Below are positions 24,290 to 34,616 of a stretch of 64,000 nt of DNA, piece by piece. The notes under the pieces were generated by a model that worked only from the letters and a program-made list of their open reading frames with translations, did not search any database and was not told where the DNA came from. This DNA comes from Gongronella butleri (Eukaryota > Mucoromycota > Mucoromycetes > Mucorales > Cunninghamellaceae), in assembly GCA_025201375.1 (NCBI GenBank), contig JAIWZP010000024.1, positions 310,001-374,000 on the forward strand, written 5' to 3'. Each line of letters opens with the position of its first letter. Position 1 is the first letter of the stretch. A program made the translations under genes and the position numbers.

Positions 24290-25497
24290 AAGCCCTGCAA
24301 AACACACTCAAGGAGCTATTGGAACACACAGGGTTTTATCCGGCCTTCGAATGGCGCGTGGACTGCACCGGTGGTGTTTGTGGAAAAGAAGGATGGCTCG
24401 TTGCGCATGTGCGTCGATTACCGCAAACTCAATCAAGTCACTACTATTATACTGTACGCGATTCGTATCCACTGCCCTTCTTGATTGATGAAATTATCGA
24501 CAATTTGGGCGAGGCGCGGGTGTCTTCGACCTTGGACGCGGCTAGTGCGTGCGTTTTGGCAAGTACCAGTGGCGGCTGACTCGATTGCGAAAACTGGATT
24601 TGTCACCAAGCACGGCACATATGAATTTTTGGTGATGCCATTTGGGATGAGAAATTCGGCGGCCACTTTTCAACGTACAATGCGCGATATCCTGGGTGAC
24701 CTGATCGGCAAATGTGCATACGGTATGTACAGTATACGTCGACGATGTGATCGTGTACTCGAATTCGCTGGAGCAACATCTGCAAGACCTACGAGAGGTG
24801 TTCACAAGCAAGGCGCCAAGATCGCAATTTACGACTGAAAAAGGCGAAATGCACGTTTGCGGCCGAATCTGTGGAATACTTCGGGCACGTCGTGGGTTCC
24901 AATGCCTTAGGATTATTTACACCCAAGCAATGTGAGAAAGATTATGGAGGATATGCCAGCACCAGCCTCGCGCGACGATGTACGCTCCTTTTTGGGTTTG
25001 GTGGGATATTCTCGACGATTCGTGCCGGATTTCGCAAGTGTGGTGGCGCCAATCAACCAATTGCTCAAGAAAGACGTGATATTCGCTTGGCAGGAAGAAC
25101 ATCAAGATGCATTTGGGCGAATTAAAGGCGTGCTGACGACGAAGCCACTGTTGGCGTATCCCGATCCTGAGAAGATACAAATTTTGACAACGGATGCAAG
25201 TTTGACTGGTCTCGGTGCAATTCTGTCACAATCACAAGATGGCAATCCAGGTGACGACGATGAACGTGTTGTCGCGTACGCATCGCGGGCGGTACGGGGC
25301 CCAGAAGCACGATATGCCGCGACACATTTGGAAGCATTGGCTGCTACAGTATCGTATGATGGGCGATCGAGAATTTCAAGCACTACCTGGCTGGCCGGCG
25401 ATTTATCCTGTATACCGACCACGCGGCCCTCAGATTCGTGTTTAACAATGAGAAGCCCAATACAAAGTTGGCACGACGATAGACACTCTTCTGGTCT
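24290..25497 (+). pseudogene. Ty3/Gypsy retrotransposon pol remnant (RT-RNase H), frameshifted
   Basis: Reverse transcriptase blocks follow in the correct order but in shifting frames. They are [20 protein letters not shown] (24370-24430), [31 protein letters not shown] (24630-24680), the YVDD catalytic motif (24733-24750), then the thumb/connection motif RSFLGLVGYSRRFVPDFASV (24985-25040) and RNase H starts (LLAYPDPEKIQILTTDASLTGLG; YTDHAALRF near 25420). At least five frame disruptions occur. A 10-nt insertion at 24723-24732 interrupts the residues just before YVDD. Integrase is missing: similarity stops at about 25480-25497, where minus-strand Tc1 sequence begins. The block order (RT, then RNase H) and motifs identify Ty3/Gypsy. 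Not functional. Confidence 0.9.
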
Positions 25498-25499
25498 GT

Positions 25500-26543
25500 A
25501 GCCTCATCGGCCTTGCGCCAAACGAGCAGCCGCCGGCTGCGCTTACCAAGCTCAAAGCAAGGTTGCTTCGTCGGTCCAGAGCACTTTTTTCCATTGGTCA
25601 AGTGTCCAGTCGAGGTGTTCCCTGGCAAAGTCAAGGCGCGCTTTTCGGTGCTTGTCACTGAGATACTGTACATGACACGATCCGATCCCCTAGGCTGTCG
25701 CTGTCCTTGGGGGTGAGGGGGGAGTGTCGTGGTCATTGAACCGGCCGAGTGATTAATGAGGCGTCGGGCGTCTCTGGCATCGCCCAAAATGCCTTGTTGG
25801 GCGACGCGTCGTTGAGCTCGGCGGGCGGCGACTCCCTTGACACGGAGGCGCCGACCTTGACGGAAAGAGTGCACATGATTGGACATTATTGGGACAAACG
25901 TGGGTTTATTGATGGCAGCAACACCGCGAGGCAAGGGAACGAGTGGGTGTTGGAAGAGTGAAGAGAAAAGAAAAGAAAAAAAAAAAGAAGGGAAGGGGAA
26001 AAGGAAAGTGGCGGGGTCTTTTATGTGGGCAAGGCCAAATTGGTCTGCGGCCTTGCGCACAGACAGATCGGGGTTCCAATGGGCACGCGAGAAGGGAAAA
26101 GCGGAACAAGGGCGGACCAAGGGAAGAAAAGGACTGGAAAAAAAAAGGTATTGGCATTTCACGAGTGGGATCGTGACAGTACAGTAGGGTTTTTTCAGTG
26201 GTACGCGGCGCGCGTTGTAGTAGTCCATGTCATGAAGTGCATTCCTAATCGTGCTTCGCATGCATCAAGTATGACATTCTCCTTGATCTCGCCAAGACGG
26301 GCATACCGGTTTATCTTTGCAAAGCGTGACAACGCGTTCAGGTCGCGTGTCGTCGACAGCTTTTTCGGGCGACATGACCCTTTTTTTCGAGCGACTGTGT
26401 GAGCCCGTTTCTTCATATATTTTTTTTACGCGATGAATCGTTGATAGTGCTACACCGAACTGATCCGCAATGTCCTGTCCGTTGAAACCGTCGTTTTTGA
26501 GCAACACGACAACTTGAGCGTTTTCAGTGTCAGTCAACGTCAT
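25500..26543 (-). pseudogene. Tc1/mariner transposase remnant, interrupted by a TIR element
   Basis: From ATG 26543 on the minus strand an N-terminal helix-turn-helix is seen (GQDIADQFGVALSTIHRVKK). After frame slips near 26385 and 26265 come RPKKLSTTRDLNALSRFAK and TIRNALHDMDYYNARRVPLK, the second DNA-binding part. The conserved segment KKPY is then cut at the TA 26185-26186 by the element at 25666-26184. Coding resumes at 25663 with LSDKHRKARLDFAREHLDW, then WKKVLWTDEATLL (first catalytic Asp) and, after an in-frame stop, LLVWRKADEAT. The C-terminal DDE residues are missing because the copy ends at about 25500 against the retrotransposon. The order and motifs fit the Tc1/mariner superfamily. 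Non-functional. Confidence 0.85.
25666..26184. mobile_element. 519-bp TIR element (MITE-like) inserted at TA in the Tc1 gene
   Basis: The element has inverted ends CTGTACATGACACGATCC (left, 25666-25683) and CTGTACTGTCACGATCCC (read inward from 26184), 1 gap and 1-2 mismatches. It is flanked by TA at 25664-25665 and 26185-26186. Removing it with one TA makes the surrounding transposase frame read continuously through ...KKPYLSDKHRK..., which fixes the boundaries exactly. No transposase is encoded inside, so it is non-autonomous. The inside contains GACGCGTC and, on the minus strand, a long pyrimidine-rich tract followed by a frame resembling the leaders of host genes in this window, so it may carry captured host sequence. 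One open plus frame (25749-25961) has no known match. Confidence 0.85.
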
Positions 26544-26804
26544 TATACCAAAAAAAAGTGCGGCATTTGGAACATTTGCGCGCCGCCCTCTACAGCAGTA
26601 ATTTTTATTCGGTGGGTATCAAAAAGGAGCGGTGCTGCGGAGTTGTTGCGTTTTTTTCTAGAGGGTACTGTACTGTACTGTACAGTACTGTATGATATGA
26701 CGCAATACTGTATGCCCGGCAAAAGTTTCTGGCAAACTCGAGATCCAGGCAAAAAAATGGCCAAGTAGTCACTCAAGCAAGACATACGGCGAATTCTATT
26801 TTTC
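26544..26804. other. Decayed transposon flank with TACTGTA cluster
   Basis: No gene. Contains a concentrated run of TACTGTA/TACAGTA copies at about 26664-26712, including overlapping direct and inverted copies, resembling the ends of the TIR element at 25666. Probably nested ends of small DNA transposons and the 5' side of the Tc1 copy. Confidence 0.5.
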
Positions 26805-27800
26805 CCGAAATATCTTGTGGTTCGCGGTAAAAAAAACAACGGTCAAAAGAGACAAACTTGTTGGGTGTCATTTCTGGATTGTTTGCTCGCCCGACGATGG
26901 ATGAGCTTTGCACGCTTATTTCAAGCAAAAGTCGATCAAACATTGAATTAATTTTCAGACTCACTTTTCACAACAACTGGAAAAACAACTCAAGATGCTT
27001 TTAACGTGTCAAATGCAGCCACTGAATCTCCGTCGAATGAAGTAAATTTCACCGCAATCTGATCAAAACTGACAGAGAAAACAGCCTTTTTCGACAATTT
27101 CTTAAATGTTGATTTGCTCGAGAACGGTCTAGTCGACTTCTAATTTTTATTCCACTTTCACTAACAAAAAGGGGCAAAGCATCTAATGGGAAAATTTGCA
27201 GCGCGATAGCTTGTGTTTTAACATTTTGCATCGGTCATTTCACCAGCAGCCTGCACCCCACTCATGTGCAAATAAAAAAATAAAAAAAGTAAAAAAAATA
27301 AAAATTCCATGCAATCCACCACCTTAATTTGGAATTTTCAAACCTTAAATTTCGCAAACAAATTCGCACCAAAGTAGGCAATTTTCTCTGTCGATCGCCG
27401 TTCATGCGTCACTCTTTGGGCATTTTTCTAAAAGTTAGGGCGGCCTGCCATTTTGTCTGCCAATAGCAAATCTTCGGAGTTACCTGTTTGGGATGCATTG
27501 ATCACTCGGAGTTCGAAATTTCCCAAATTTGGCATTTTCTGAGAATGAAATGTGTGACCCCTGAGTGACCCCTGAGTGACCCCTGAACTTTTCAAAAGTG
27601 GTCGTTGCGCTTTGGGGGTTTAAGCTTTTTTGTTGCAAATTTTGCGTTGGATTCGAAGCGGCTATTTTTGAGCGGGCTCAATCATGCAGATGGACAGATG
27701 AATGCAAAATAGGACAAATAGAAAGTCTTTGGCATTTTCGGGTCCAAAAAATCGGGTGAGTCCGTCTTGATGAACAATGGGTCGTAGATTGTTATGCCGT
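26805..27800 (+). repeat. Dispersed repeat, right copy, first part
   Basis: Direct-orientation partner of 765-1757, with the same block order and about 75-85 percent identity by eye. Its alignment ends near 27800, where a gag-like remnant starts, and resumes at about 30870. The copy therefore predates the inserted DNA. Confidence 0.75.
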
Positions 27801-28440
27801 AAGCTGGGCTTGGTTAACAATAATAATGTCGCTATCAGCACGATTACCGTGTCGATTTTCGCGTTGTTGGCGACCATTATTGTAATGTCCTTGGCGACCA
27901 TCGTCGCAAGAAGAGAGTCGTGTATTGATGGAGCGACCTCGATTACCACGGTGGTTTCGCGCATCATAGGGCGAGCGTCGTCGCGTCGTGCGAGATTGTT
28001 GACCATTCGTAATATGACCTTGATTTTGGTTGTGGCGAGCGTGCGGGTCCCATTTTTCGCTAAAAAGTCGAGGGGCGCGGTCTGCAATAAAGGCCACTGT
28101 CAAGGCTTCTTCACGGCGATTGCTTGGCGGAATGGCATGGACTGTGCGCACCTGGGCGGTCAAGCGATCGAAACAATAATCCAGCTTTTCGAGCAGCAGC
28201 ATGGAGCCAAAAGCGACGGAATCGGGGACACCTGCTTAGCGCAAAGTGTTGGCAAACAGGTCAACGAAATCCAGAGGATTATCCGTCTTGCGACACCACA
28301 TGGCTTGGAGCTCGGCCAGATAATGAGCGGCCAAATGGTCACCCTCATATTTTTCCATAATGATGGCGCGTGCTTCCGGGTTCCGGCCAGTCACGATGTC
28401 GGCGCATCAGCTCAGACATGAACCATTCCGTTTTAGGGTT
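27800..28440 (-). pseudogene. Retrotransposon gag remnant
   Basis: Read on the minus strand from about 28440, the translation gives NPKTEWFMSELMRRHRDWPE, then after a frame slip near 28383 EGDHLAAHYLAELQAMWCRK, TDNPLDFVDLFANTLR, one stop (TAA near 28240), and AGVPDSVAFGSMLLLEKLDY. It continues into a basic, Q/N/R-rich tail ending at about 27792. This is the layout of an LTR-retrotransposon Gag (helical capsid-like part, then basic nucleocapsid-like tail). No CCHC knuckle is visible. One stop and at least one frameshift show that it is dead. It is not linked to the plus-strand pol at 24.3 kb. Confidence 0.6.
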
Positions 28441-28469
28441 GAATGCTGCACCGATGTGACCATGCACTG

Positions 28470-29080
28470 CTTCCACTTGGCCTAGCTAGGATTTTCTGTT
28501 CATAAATCGAGAATTGGGCAGCTGCATTTTTGACTTTAATCTCTTGCTGAGCGCCCAGGGATGCACTGAGATGAACTAACGCGATGCCTCTGGATGTAAA
28601 ATTTGATTTGGAATCCAATGGTGTTACTTTCGAGCCTAGCTCGTTTAATAAAAACACCTGATAATCGCACTTTTACCGCCGCCAAAGGCCAAAATCGCGT
28701 AAAATCGCGTAAGTGCGATTATCTCGAAATTTTATTAAGTTAACGGACACCGTGTGAGAACTTTATTCGATTCTAAATCAAATTTTACATCTGGTAACGT
28801 GAACAGAATTACGAATTGAGCGATTTTTGAAGCACTTGTATTAGAGCAAACTTCAAAGACAAGGCGAAATCGGCGCAAATCGCTTAAGTGCTCCAAATCC
28901 AGCAACCTGACATGCATTTCAGACTTCACCATGCGATTTAGAATCATCAATTACCCCTAGAACGTCTGTCAAAGCATCGCAAACGCAAAGCCAAGTGCAC
29001 TCATATCATAGTGCCAATTCGATTGCCCAATTCTCGATTTATCAACAGAAAATCCTATCTAGGCCTTCCACTTGGAATCA
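28470..29080. repeat. Long imperfect inverted repeat (fold-back)
   Basis: Nested complementary segments share a centre near 28690. GATGTAAAATTTGATTTGGA (from 28593) pairs with TCTAAATCAAATTTTACATC (28772-28791). GATAATCGCACTT (about 28661) pairs with AAGTGCGATTATC (about 28711). GGATTTTCTGTTCATAAATC (about 28487) pairs with GATTTATCAACAGAAAATCC (about 29037-29056). The right arm is about 160 bases longer than the left, so it holds an extra insertion. Could be a fold-back transposon or two opposed copies of a short element. Confidence 0.7.
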
Positions 29081-29382
29081 AGCTCGATATCATATTGTGT
29101 TGATAAGCAACGAGCTCGAACAAGTTTATACTGTAAATTTATCGACAGCAGTCAACAGGGGCTTGTCCTTGATTGTATCATCATCGCCCACGAATTAAAG
29201 GATGGGCAGATTCTTGGGCAGCCGAATCGTATCGTTCTTCTCGAACTTGGCGACTTGTCGCAACGACTTTAAATTTTTAGCCGTTTTATTGCGTGCCTCG
29301 TCGAGTTTTTCAATTTCATCGATCACATGTCTGTCATGGCCATGCCTTTGGCAAACAATGGCCGTGCCCTAGCAAGATCAAC

Positions 29383-29560
29383 CCGGCGTGCATGCATCCT
29401 TATCATCTTCTGAACTGATGTGGCGTGCTTGCATATTATTACTGTATTGTCAATTCAACCAACGTGGCGTGCATACATATTTTTATTGTCATTTGAACCA
29501 ACGTGGCGTGCAGCATGCATATTGTTATTCCCATCTGGACCAACGTGGCGTGCATGCATA
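29383..29560 (+). repeat. Tandem repeat, about 40-bp units with GTGGCGTGC core
   Basis: TGGCGTGC begins at 29421, 29465, 29504 and 29546, with a diverged copy (CGGCGTGC) at 29384. Each is followed by a CAT(A/G)-rich and T-rich stretch, and three are preceded by CCAAC. A TATATATA box follows at about 29624. An array of short upstream repeats before a TATA box resembles an LTR U3 or a promoter. Confidence 0.75.
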
Positions 29561-30869
29561 CTGTTGTTTGTACAACACTTCCTCGGCGTTCTCTCCGAAG
29601 CGTTTCATCATTCCCCTCTCTCTTATATATATCCATTTCTTCCAAACACTCAATTACCGGTAGTTTTTTCCCCACTGAATACAGTACAACAACACACATA
29701 TTCCTATCCCCTTTCTTGTTATTAAACCTCTGGCTTCAACAATGGTTACTCCCCAATTTGCCAAGTGTTCTCGTGGGCGATTCAAGCCGGCTTTTGTGTC
29801 ACGTCGATCCAAGAAGTCCCAATATACAGTACGTAGGCGCGCACACGGATCACTGGTCGCCTCCGCCCCCTCGCAATCAAGGATCTCGACGTGTCGGTCC
29901 ACGTCAGGATTGTCACAATGTCGACGATTTGCGACGGCAAAGACATAGGCGTCAGTTGCCTCGCAATGCTGCTGCTTGGCCGCCGTAGACAGGGCGGCTC
30001 GCAACATGGCTGCACGCTTGGCTGGAATAGGCGCGATTGGCCAAGGCGTGCGTCTTGCTGCTCCGGAGTGGAGTCTGACAGCGCGGGCGAAGGGGGACGC
30101 GCTTGGATCGGCGTGGTAACCACCGGCGGCTCATCAAGGTGCGTGACAGAAAACGCTTCAGTCAGGCGCTGCTCGGCAGGGGCAGAAAAAGTAATAAAGA
30201 CTCTACAGTATTACTGTATACTGTATAGACATACCTACAATTTGTAAAAACTAGGGTTTAGGATGTAAAATGCAAAGAAATACTTCAATGAGTGACTGTC
30301 AAGCATACTACAAGCGTTCCGAGGTATGAATTGAATGTGAGCCGCGCTCAATCAGCGATTGAGCTGTTCCTCGGATATGCAAATGATCCAGAGATGCTGG
30401 TTCCGTCGTGGCATGAATGCACATGGGCGCGTAGTAAAGACGCGTATGGCCAAGTGGGGCATTGTGTGATCGCAAGCAAATGAGATTTTTCTTTCTCAGG
30501 CTTGCACGCACGTGCCCAGATCCTGGTCACTGCAATCTCTGATCACTGTACGGTATACCGGTACATAGCAAATGAGGCATCTTAACAAGCAAGGGTGCGT
30601 ACAAGAGAGCAAATGAGGGAAAGGATGCGCTATCCTTTTTCATGTATGGTAAAATCGCGATTAAAACGTACCTGGCGACAGGAGCCATTGTGTGAGCGGG
30701 GCTTGATTAGCCGGACTAGGTAAGTGCCCGGCCATCTGGATTTGAATCCAGGGATGCGGCACTGAGAATGCACGACGCGATTTGCATCGCGTTTGCTTTA
30801 TTTCTTTTTTTTTCTTTTTTTTCACAACTTGTGAAATACCAGCCAGACACGACCAGCGCATCTGACTTC
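29561..30869. other. Repeat-rich insertion sequence, no intact gene
   Basis: Lies inside the DNA inserted into the right copy of the dispersed repeat. Frames on both strands (for example minus 30007-29654) look somewhat protein-like but match nothing that I recognise and have no partner exons. TACTGTA/TACAGTA copies occur near 29443, 29683, 29825 and 30203-30225. A hairpin CTGGATTTGAATCCAG at about 30736-30751, flanked by AGTGCC/GGCACT, resembles a tRNA T-arm, but no full tRNA can be folded. Confidence 0.4.
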
Positions 30870-31060
30870 GACCCGTAACGCATTTTTCATTGGCGGGCAG
30901 GCTTCGTGTAAAAAAATTTCTGGAGGTACAGTAGGCCAGCAAAGTCAGAAAAACATGATCCCTAAAGCAAATGTTTTTTTGTGATGTGTAGCGGCGATGT
31001 AACAGTTTGTTTTTTTAGTAGCAATTTTTGTGCTCTTTCTGACCATTGCCCCAGCGCCCA
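30870..31060 (+). repeat. Dispersed repeat, right copy, second part
   Basis: Resumes alignment with the left copy at about 1757: TTCATTGGCGGGCAGG followed by TAAAAAAATTTCTGGAGG in both places. Similarity fades after about 100-190 bases. Confidence 0.65.
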
Positions 31061-32294
31061 GTATTTATGCTTGCACAACAGAATTGTAAAAAGATGCGTA
31101 AAAATATTTTACTGTACCGTACAACAACAGTGTTGCATGTGAAGTTTCGTTAAAAACTTCTGTTCTGCTGTGCTGCCGGGTGGTACCTCACTGATCGCCA
31201 GAAGCCGCAGCCATATTGGAGGTTGGGTCACGTACTATCTACAGTACAGTACTATCATAGTGGGGAGGGTGGTGGTCAATACAAAAGAAATTGCAAATGC
31301 GAAAAATACAAAAATAAAAATGCGATCGCTAAAATTGGCTTTGTCATTTGATTCTACGTATTTCTCCAGGCACCATGCGGTGTTGAACCAAATGACAAAG
31401 TCGGCAATGGAAACAATTTCGAGTTGATCGGACAGCGGGATGTGGACAACAAGTGATTTCACCTGAAATCACAGCTGTCATGTTCACATCTGTGACATGA
31501 TAACGTATAATAAGCCTTTAAAACATATGCTGAGTGATTTCACGAGCAATGCAGCCGAAAACATGAGCGTGAAAAAATATCGTTACTTTTTAAAAGGGCC
31601 ATGCTTGATAGCTTGAATGTCGTTCTAAAAAACGCAGACTTTATTGCAAAGCGAAATTTGACCGCCTTTGAATGATACGATGTGTTATGAAACACGCCCT
31701 GCCGCCGGTCCCAATCCATGAGAAATGAGAATCAATAGCACATGTTGTTCTTTGTTTGAAAATCGTCCTTTTTTTTTTTACGCGTACCATTGTTTTTTTT
31801 TTTGTAACAGGCGTCGTTGTTTCTTATTGATTCGTTAGCAGCAGCATCAATATTGCAGCTCACATGATGTTATCCTTTTGATGTAATTTGATTTTAATGT
31901 TGCATGGCGGGAAAGACGTACAAAATGGAAAAAAAAAACTCGGTTTGCCGCTTTTTCCTTGTCGAGCAGCCCTGCGATCTAGGCACCGACGCGCTCGGTC
32001 GTGCCTCCTAGGGGGACAAGCAGCATTTAAAAATATTCACATGGTATGTGCATTTTCCACTATGTGTCAATAGAGCAAGTTTTTTCCAAGAGCAGATGCA
32101 AGGGTGATTTTTTATTTTAATTTTACGTGCCTTTTGGTTTCACTCATTGGTTTCTTAGCTACGCGTTGCCAAGGCGGGCATCGAATCCGGGGACAGTGAA
32201 GGGCGCCCTGATTTCATTACTTTTTTATTTCAAAAGCCGCCTCGCGCTTCCTTTTTTTGCTTTCTTCCTCGTTGCTACTGCTCTTTTGCTCACC
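31061..32294. other. Intergenic DNA upstream of dynamitin
   Basis: No gene recognised. The left half is AT-rich repeat-like DNA with TACTGTA/TACAGTA motifs (about 31111 and 31240). The right part has T runs and is the presumed promoter and pyrimidine-rich leader of the dynamitin gene. Confidence 0.45.
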
Positions 32295-34324
32295 ATGTCC
32301 AAGTACGCTGCACTGCCCGATATTGTATGTGAGAAAAAGGATAGACGCAGTGACCAGAGTTCACGTGGCGCGGCATTGACAGACGAGTTTGGACCTTATA
32401 CTCGTTGCTAAACCCTCGCACCTCCCCCTTTTTTTCATGAATCTAGGACGACCAGCCTGATGTCTATGAGACGGACGATATCACGGATGACAAGACGGCT
32501 GCGCTGCACAATGATGATGACGAGGCAAGTGCTCATGGCCAAGTTTTGCGCGTCAAAAGAGCAAAACACCAAGCTGACGGACGCGTATTTTACAATTTCA
32601 TAGTCGAACGATGAGAACGAGAGCGTTGTGCGCTCGCGCGTGTCTGTCAAGGACGCCAGCAGCCGGTTCAAAGACACGGTGGTGGATGCGTCGCACACAG
32701 GTATAGCGAATTGGAGGCACAGAAACGTGTCAAAGACGCTCACACGGCCCGTTTCTTAATGATTTCGTTGTTTTAGATTTTTCGGATCGCCTGACGCGAA
32801 GAAAGAAATCAATGTACCGAACATTTGTGCGCCGCCCACCTGCGCTCGAGACTGATGAGTACGAAATTCTGCCCAAGGAAATGATCCTGGAGGAGACGCG
32901 CTTGCAAAAGCTGCGTCGACTCATGTATGAGGTCCAGGAGCTCAATCAAGAGATCGACAATGACAAGGTAAAAAAAAAAAAGGATCCATTGGAGATGACT
33001 AGATGCTCATCCAATTTCTCTAGGAAAACAAGGGCGAGGACAAGGGCGATGTATCGCAGGCCGACTTGTTAGCGCAAATCACGTACTTGCAATCGGATTT
33101 GACGCGAATTGAGCAGCACGTGGGCTCGGGCGACGACAATGAGGCTGCGTCGTCGTACGGCAAACGCGTCGACGAGGCCAAGTCGCTGATCAAGCAGCTC
33201 GAGGCGTACAAGGCCATGGCCGCCGACGCTGCCGCAGAGGCTGCTACGACCGACGCCACCGAGACGCCATCGCAAGACAGCCCGGCCACCAAGACGACAA
33301 ACAAGGAAGTATGGCCTCTCAAATCACGGCGACGCGTCGGGTCCCATTTAACTTTTTTTTTCTTGGCTCATTTAGGGCATTACGTACGAATTGTATTATA
33401 CGCCCGAGGCCGTCCAGGCCACGAAGCAGATCAAGGTCGCGGACGTTGATGAACGCATCTCGCGGTTGGAAAAACTCATTGGCACGTCGGCTGGCCAAGA
33501 TTTAGATGCATTGGTACCACCAAAAAAAAAAAAAGAAGGGAGGACATCGCGTCATGCTCATTTTTCCATGTCCTTTTCCCCCTCTCTCTCCCATTAGCCT
33601 GCGAATCTCGCGTCAACGTCATTTGTGCACTCATTGTCCAAGCTCGAGCAGCAGATTTCGCTTCTTGCGCAGCCGCGGCACCTGGACACCATCAGTCGCC
33701 GCATCAAGGTCTTGGTGCCGGAATTGGAGCGTCTCCATGAATTAAAGACGGGCGGGCGCAAGGACCATGCCTTTGGCCTTGCAGGACTGGCGACAGCATC
33801 GACGGCGTCGGCGGGCGCGGGCGCTGGTAGTGGGTCTGCCTCTGGTGCAGGCAGCAGCAAGGATGATCATGGCAACCTGTCCAACGACATTGAGGACAAG
33901 GTCAACAAGTTGTTCAGCACAATGGAAAAGGTGGATCCGCTGCTCAATTTGACGCCCGCGCTGCTCACGCGCCTCAAGGCCCTGCAGGGCCTGCACTCAG
34001 AGGCAGCCATCTTTAGCCGCACACTCAAAGTCATTTCCGAAGAACAAACGCGCATGGATGATGAATTGAAAAGCCTGGATACCACGTCTCACTCGGTAAT
34101 ATACAAAAAAAAAAAAAAAAATAGTGGCATGGGGCTCGTCCTCCTAGGCTTTTGTGGCCACCCCCTGCATCTTTGCTGACACGCATGGTCGTCATGTTAC
34201 CCTTTTCTAGTTGTCGCAGAGCTTGCAAGAGAACACAGACCTGATCAACAAGAACGTCGCCGTTATAGACGGTCGTATTTCGGATTTGGTGCAGCGATTG
34301 GACGCGCTTGGCAAGGCATCGTAA
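32295..34324 (+). CDS. Dynamitin, dynactin subunit 2 (p50)
   Basis: Eight exons join in frame: 32295-32324, 32447-32524, 32604-32700, 32777-32967, 33024-33308, 33376-33513, 33598-34095, 34211-34324, giving 476 residues. Dynamitin hallmarks are the N-terminal MSKYAALPDI, followed by DDQPDVYETDD, which anchors the subunit to dynactin. Heptad-rich coiled coils fill the rest (KLRRLMYEVQELNQEI; SKLEQQISLLAQP; RISDLVQRLDAL). Known role: it forms the p50-p24 shoulder that links p150-glued to the Arp1 filament in dynein-driven transport. An A/S/G linker (about residues 280-310) is expanded. Intron 2 uses a GC donor (GAG|GCAAGT), because only this keeps the frame. Confidence 0.93.
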
Positions 34325-34583
34325 TTGTTTTCAATTGCTTATTTGCCAAAAAGTACACTGGATATCCCCAAAATGAAAGAGAGATTTTTAACTTGTTGAT
34401 GTCTGTCTTTATGCATGTGATTTGATGACATTGTGTGTGTGCGTGTGTGTGTGTGTGTGCTTCGTGCGTGCGGGTGCTTTTTTTGCCTCCCTGTTTTTGA
34501 TCCAATTTCTATTTTTACCTTTTTGATTGCTCAATTTGAATTTGTTGCTCTTTTTTCCCCTCATTTTTTTTTTTTTTACCTTT

Positions 34584-34616
<33 letters not shown>

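Noticed and set aside
23579..24484. 301-codon plus-strand frame as an independent gene
   Set aside because: It runs from degenerate repeats into the RT region of the dead Ty3/Gypsy pol and has no coherent N-terminal domain.
25749..25961. 70-codon frame inside the TIR element as a transposase
   Set aside because: No helix-turn-helix or DDE motif; the element is better read as non-autonomous.
29654..30007. Minus-strand frame of 117 codons (MLRAALSTAAKQ...)
   Set aside because: Lies in nested repeat DNA; the other strand is equally open and no family motif is present.
30720..30765. tRNA-like T-arm hairpin (CTGGATTTGAATCCAG) with flanking AGTGCC/GGCACT
   Set aside because: No anticodon arm, D-arm or matching 5' acceptor strand can be drawn; may be a SINE relic at most.
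32127..32411. 94-codon frame overlapping dynamitin exon 1 in another reading
   Set aside because: It reads through dynamitin intron 1 in an off-frame; the spliced model with conserved dynamitin N-terminus explains the locus.
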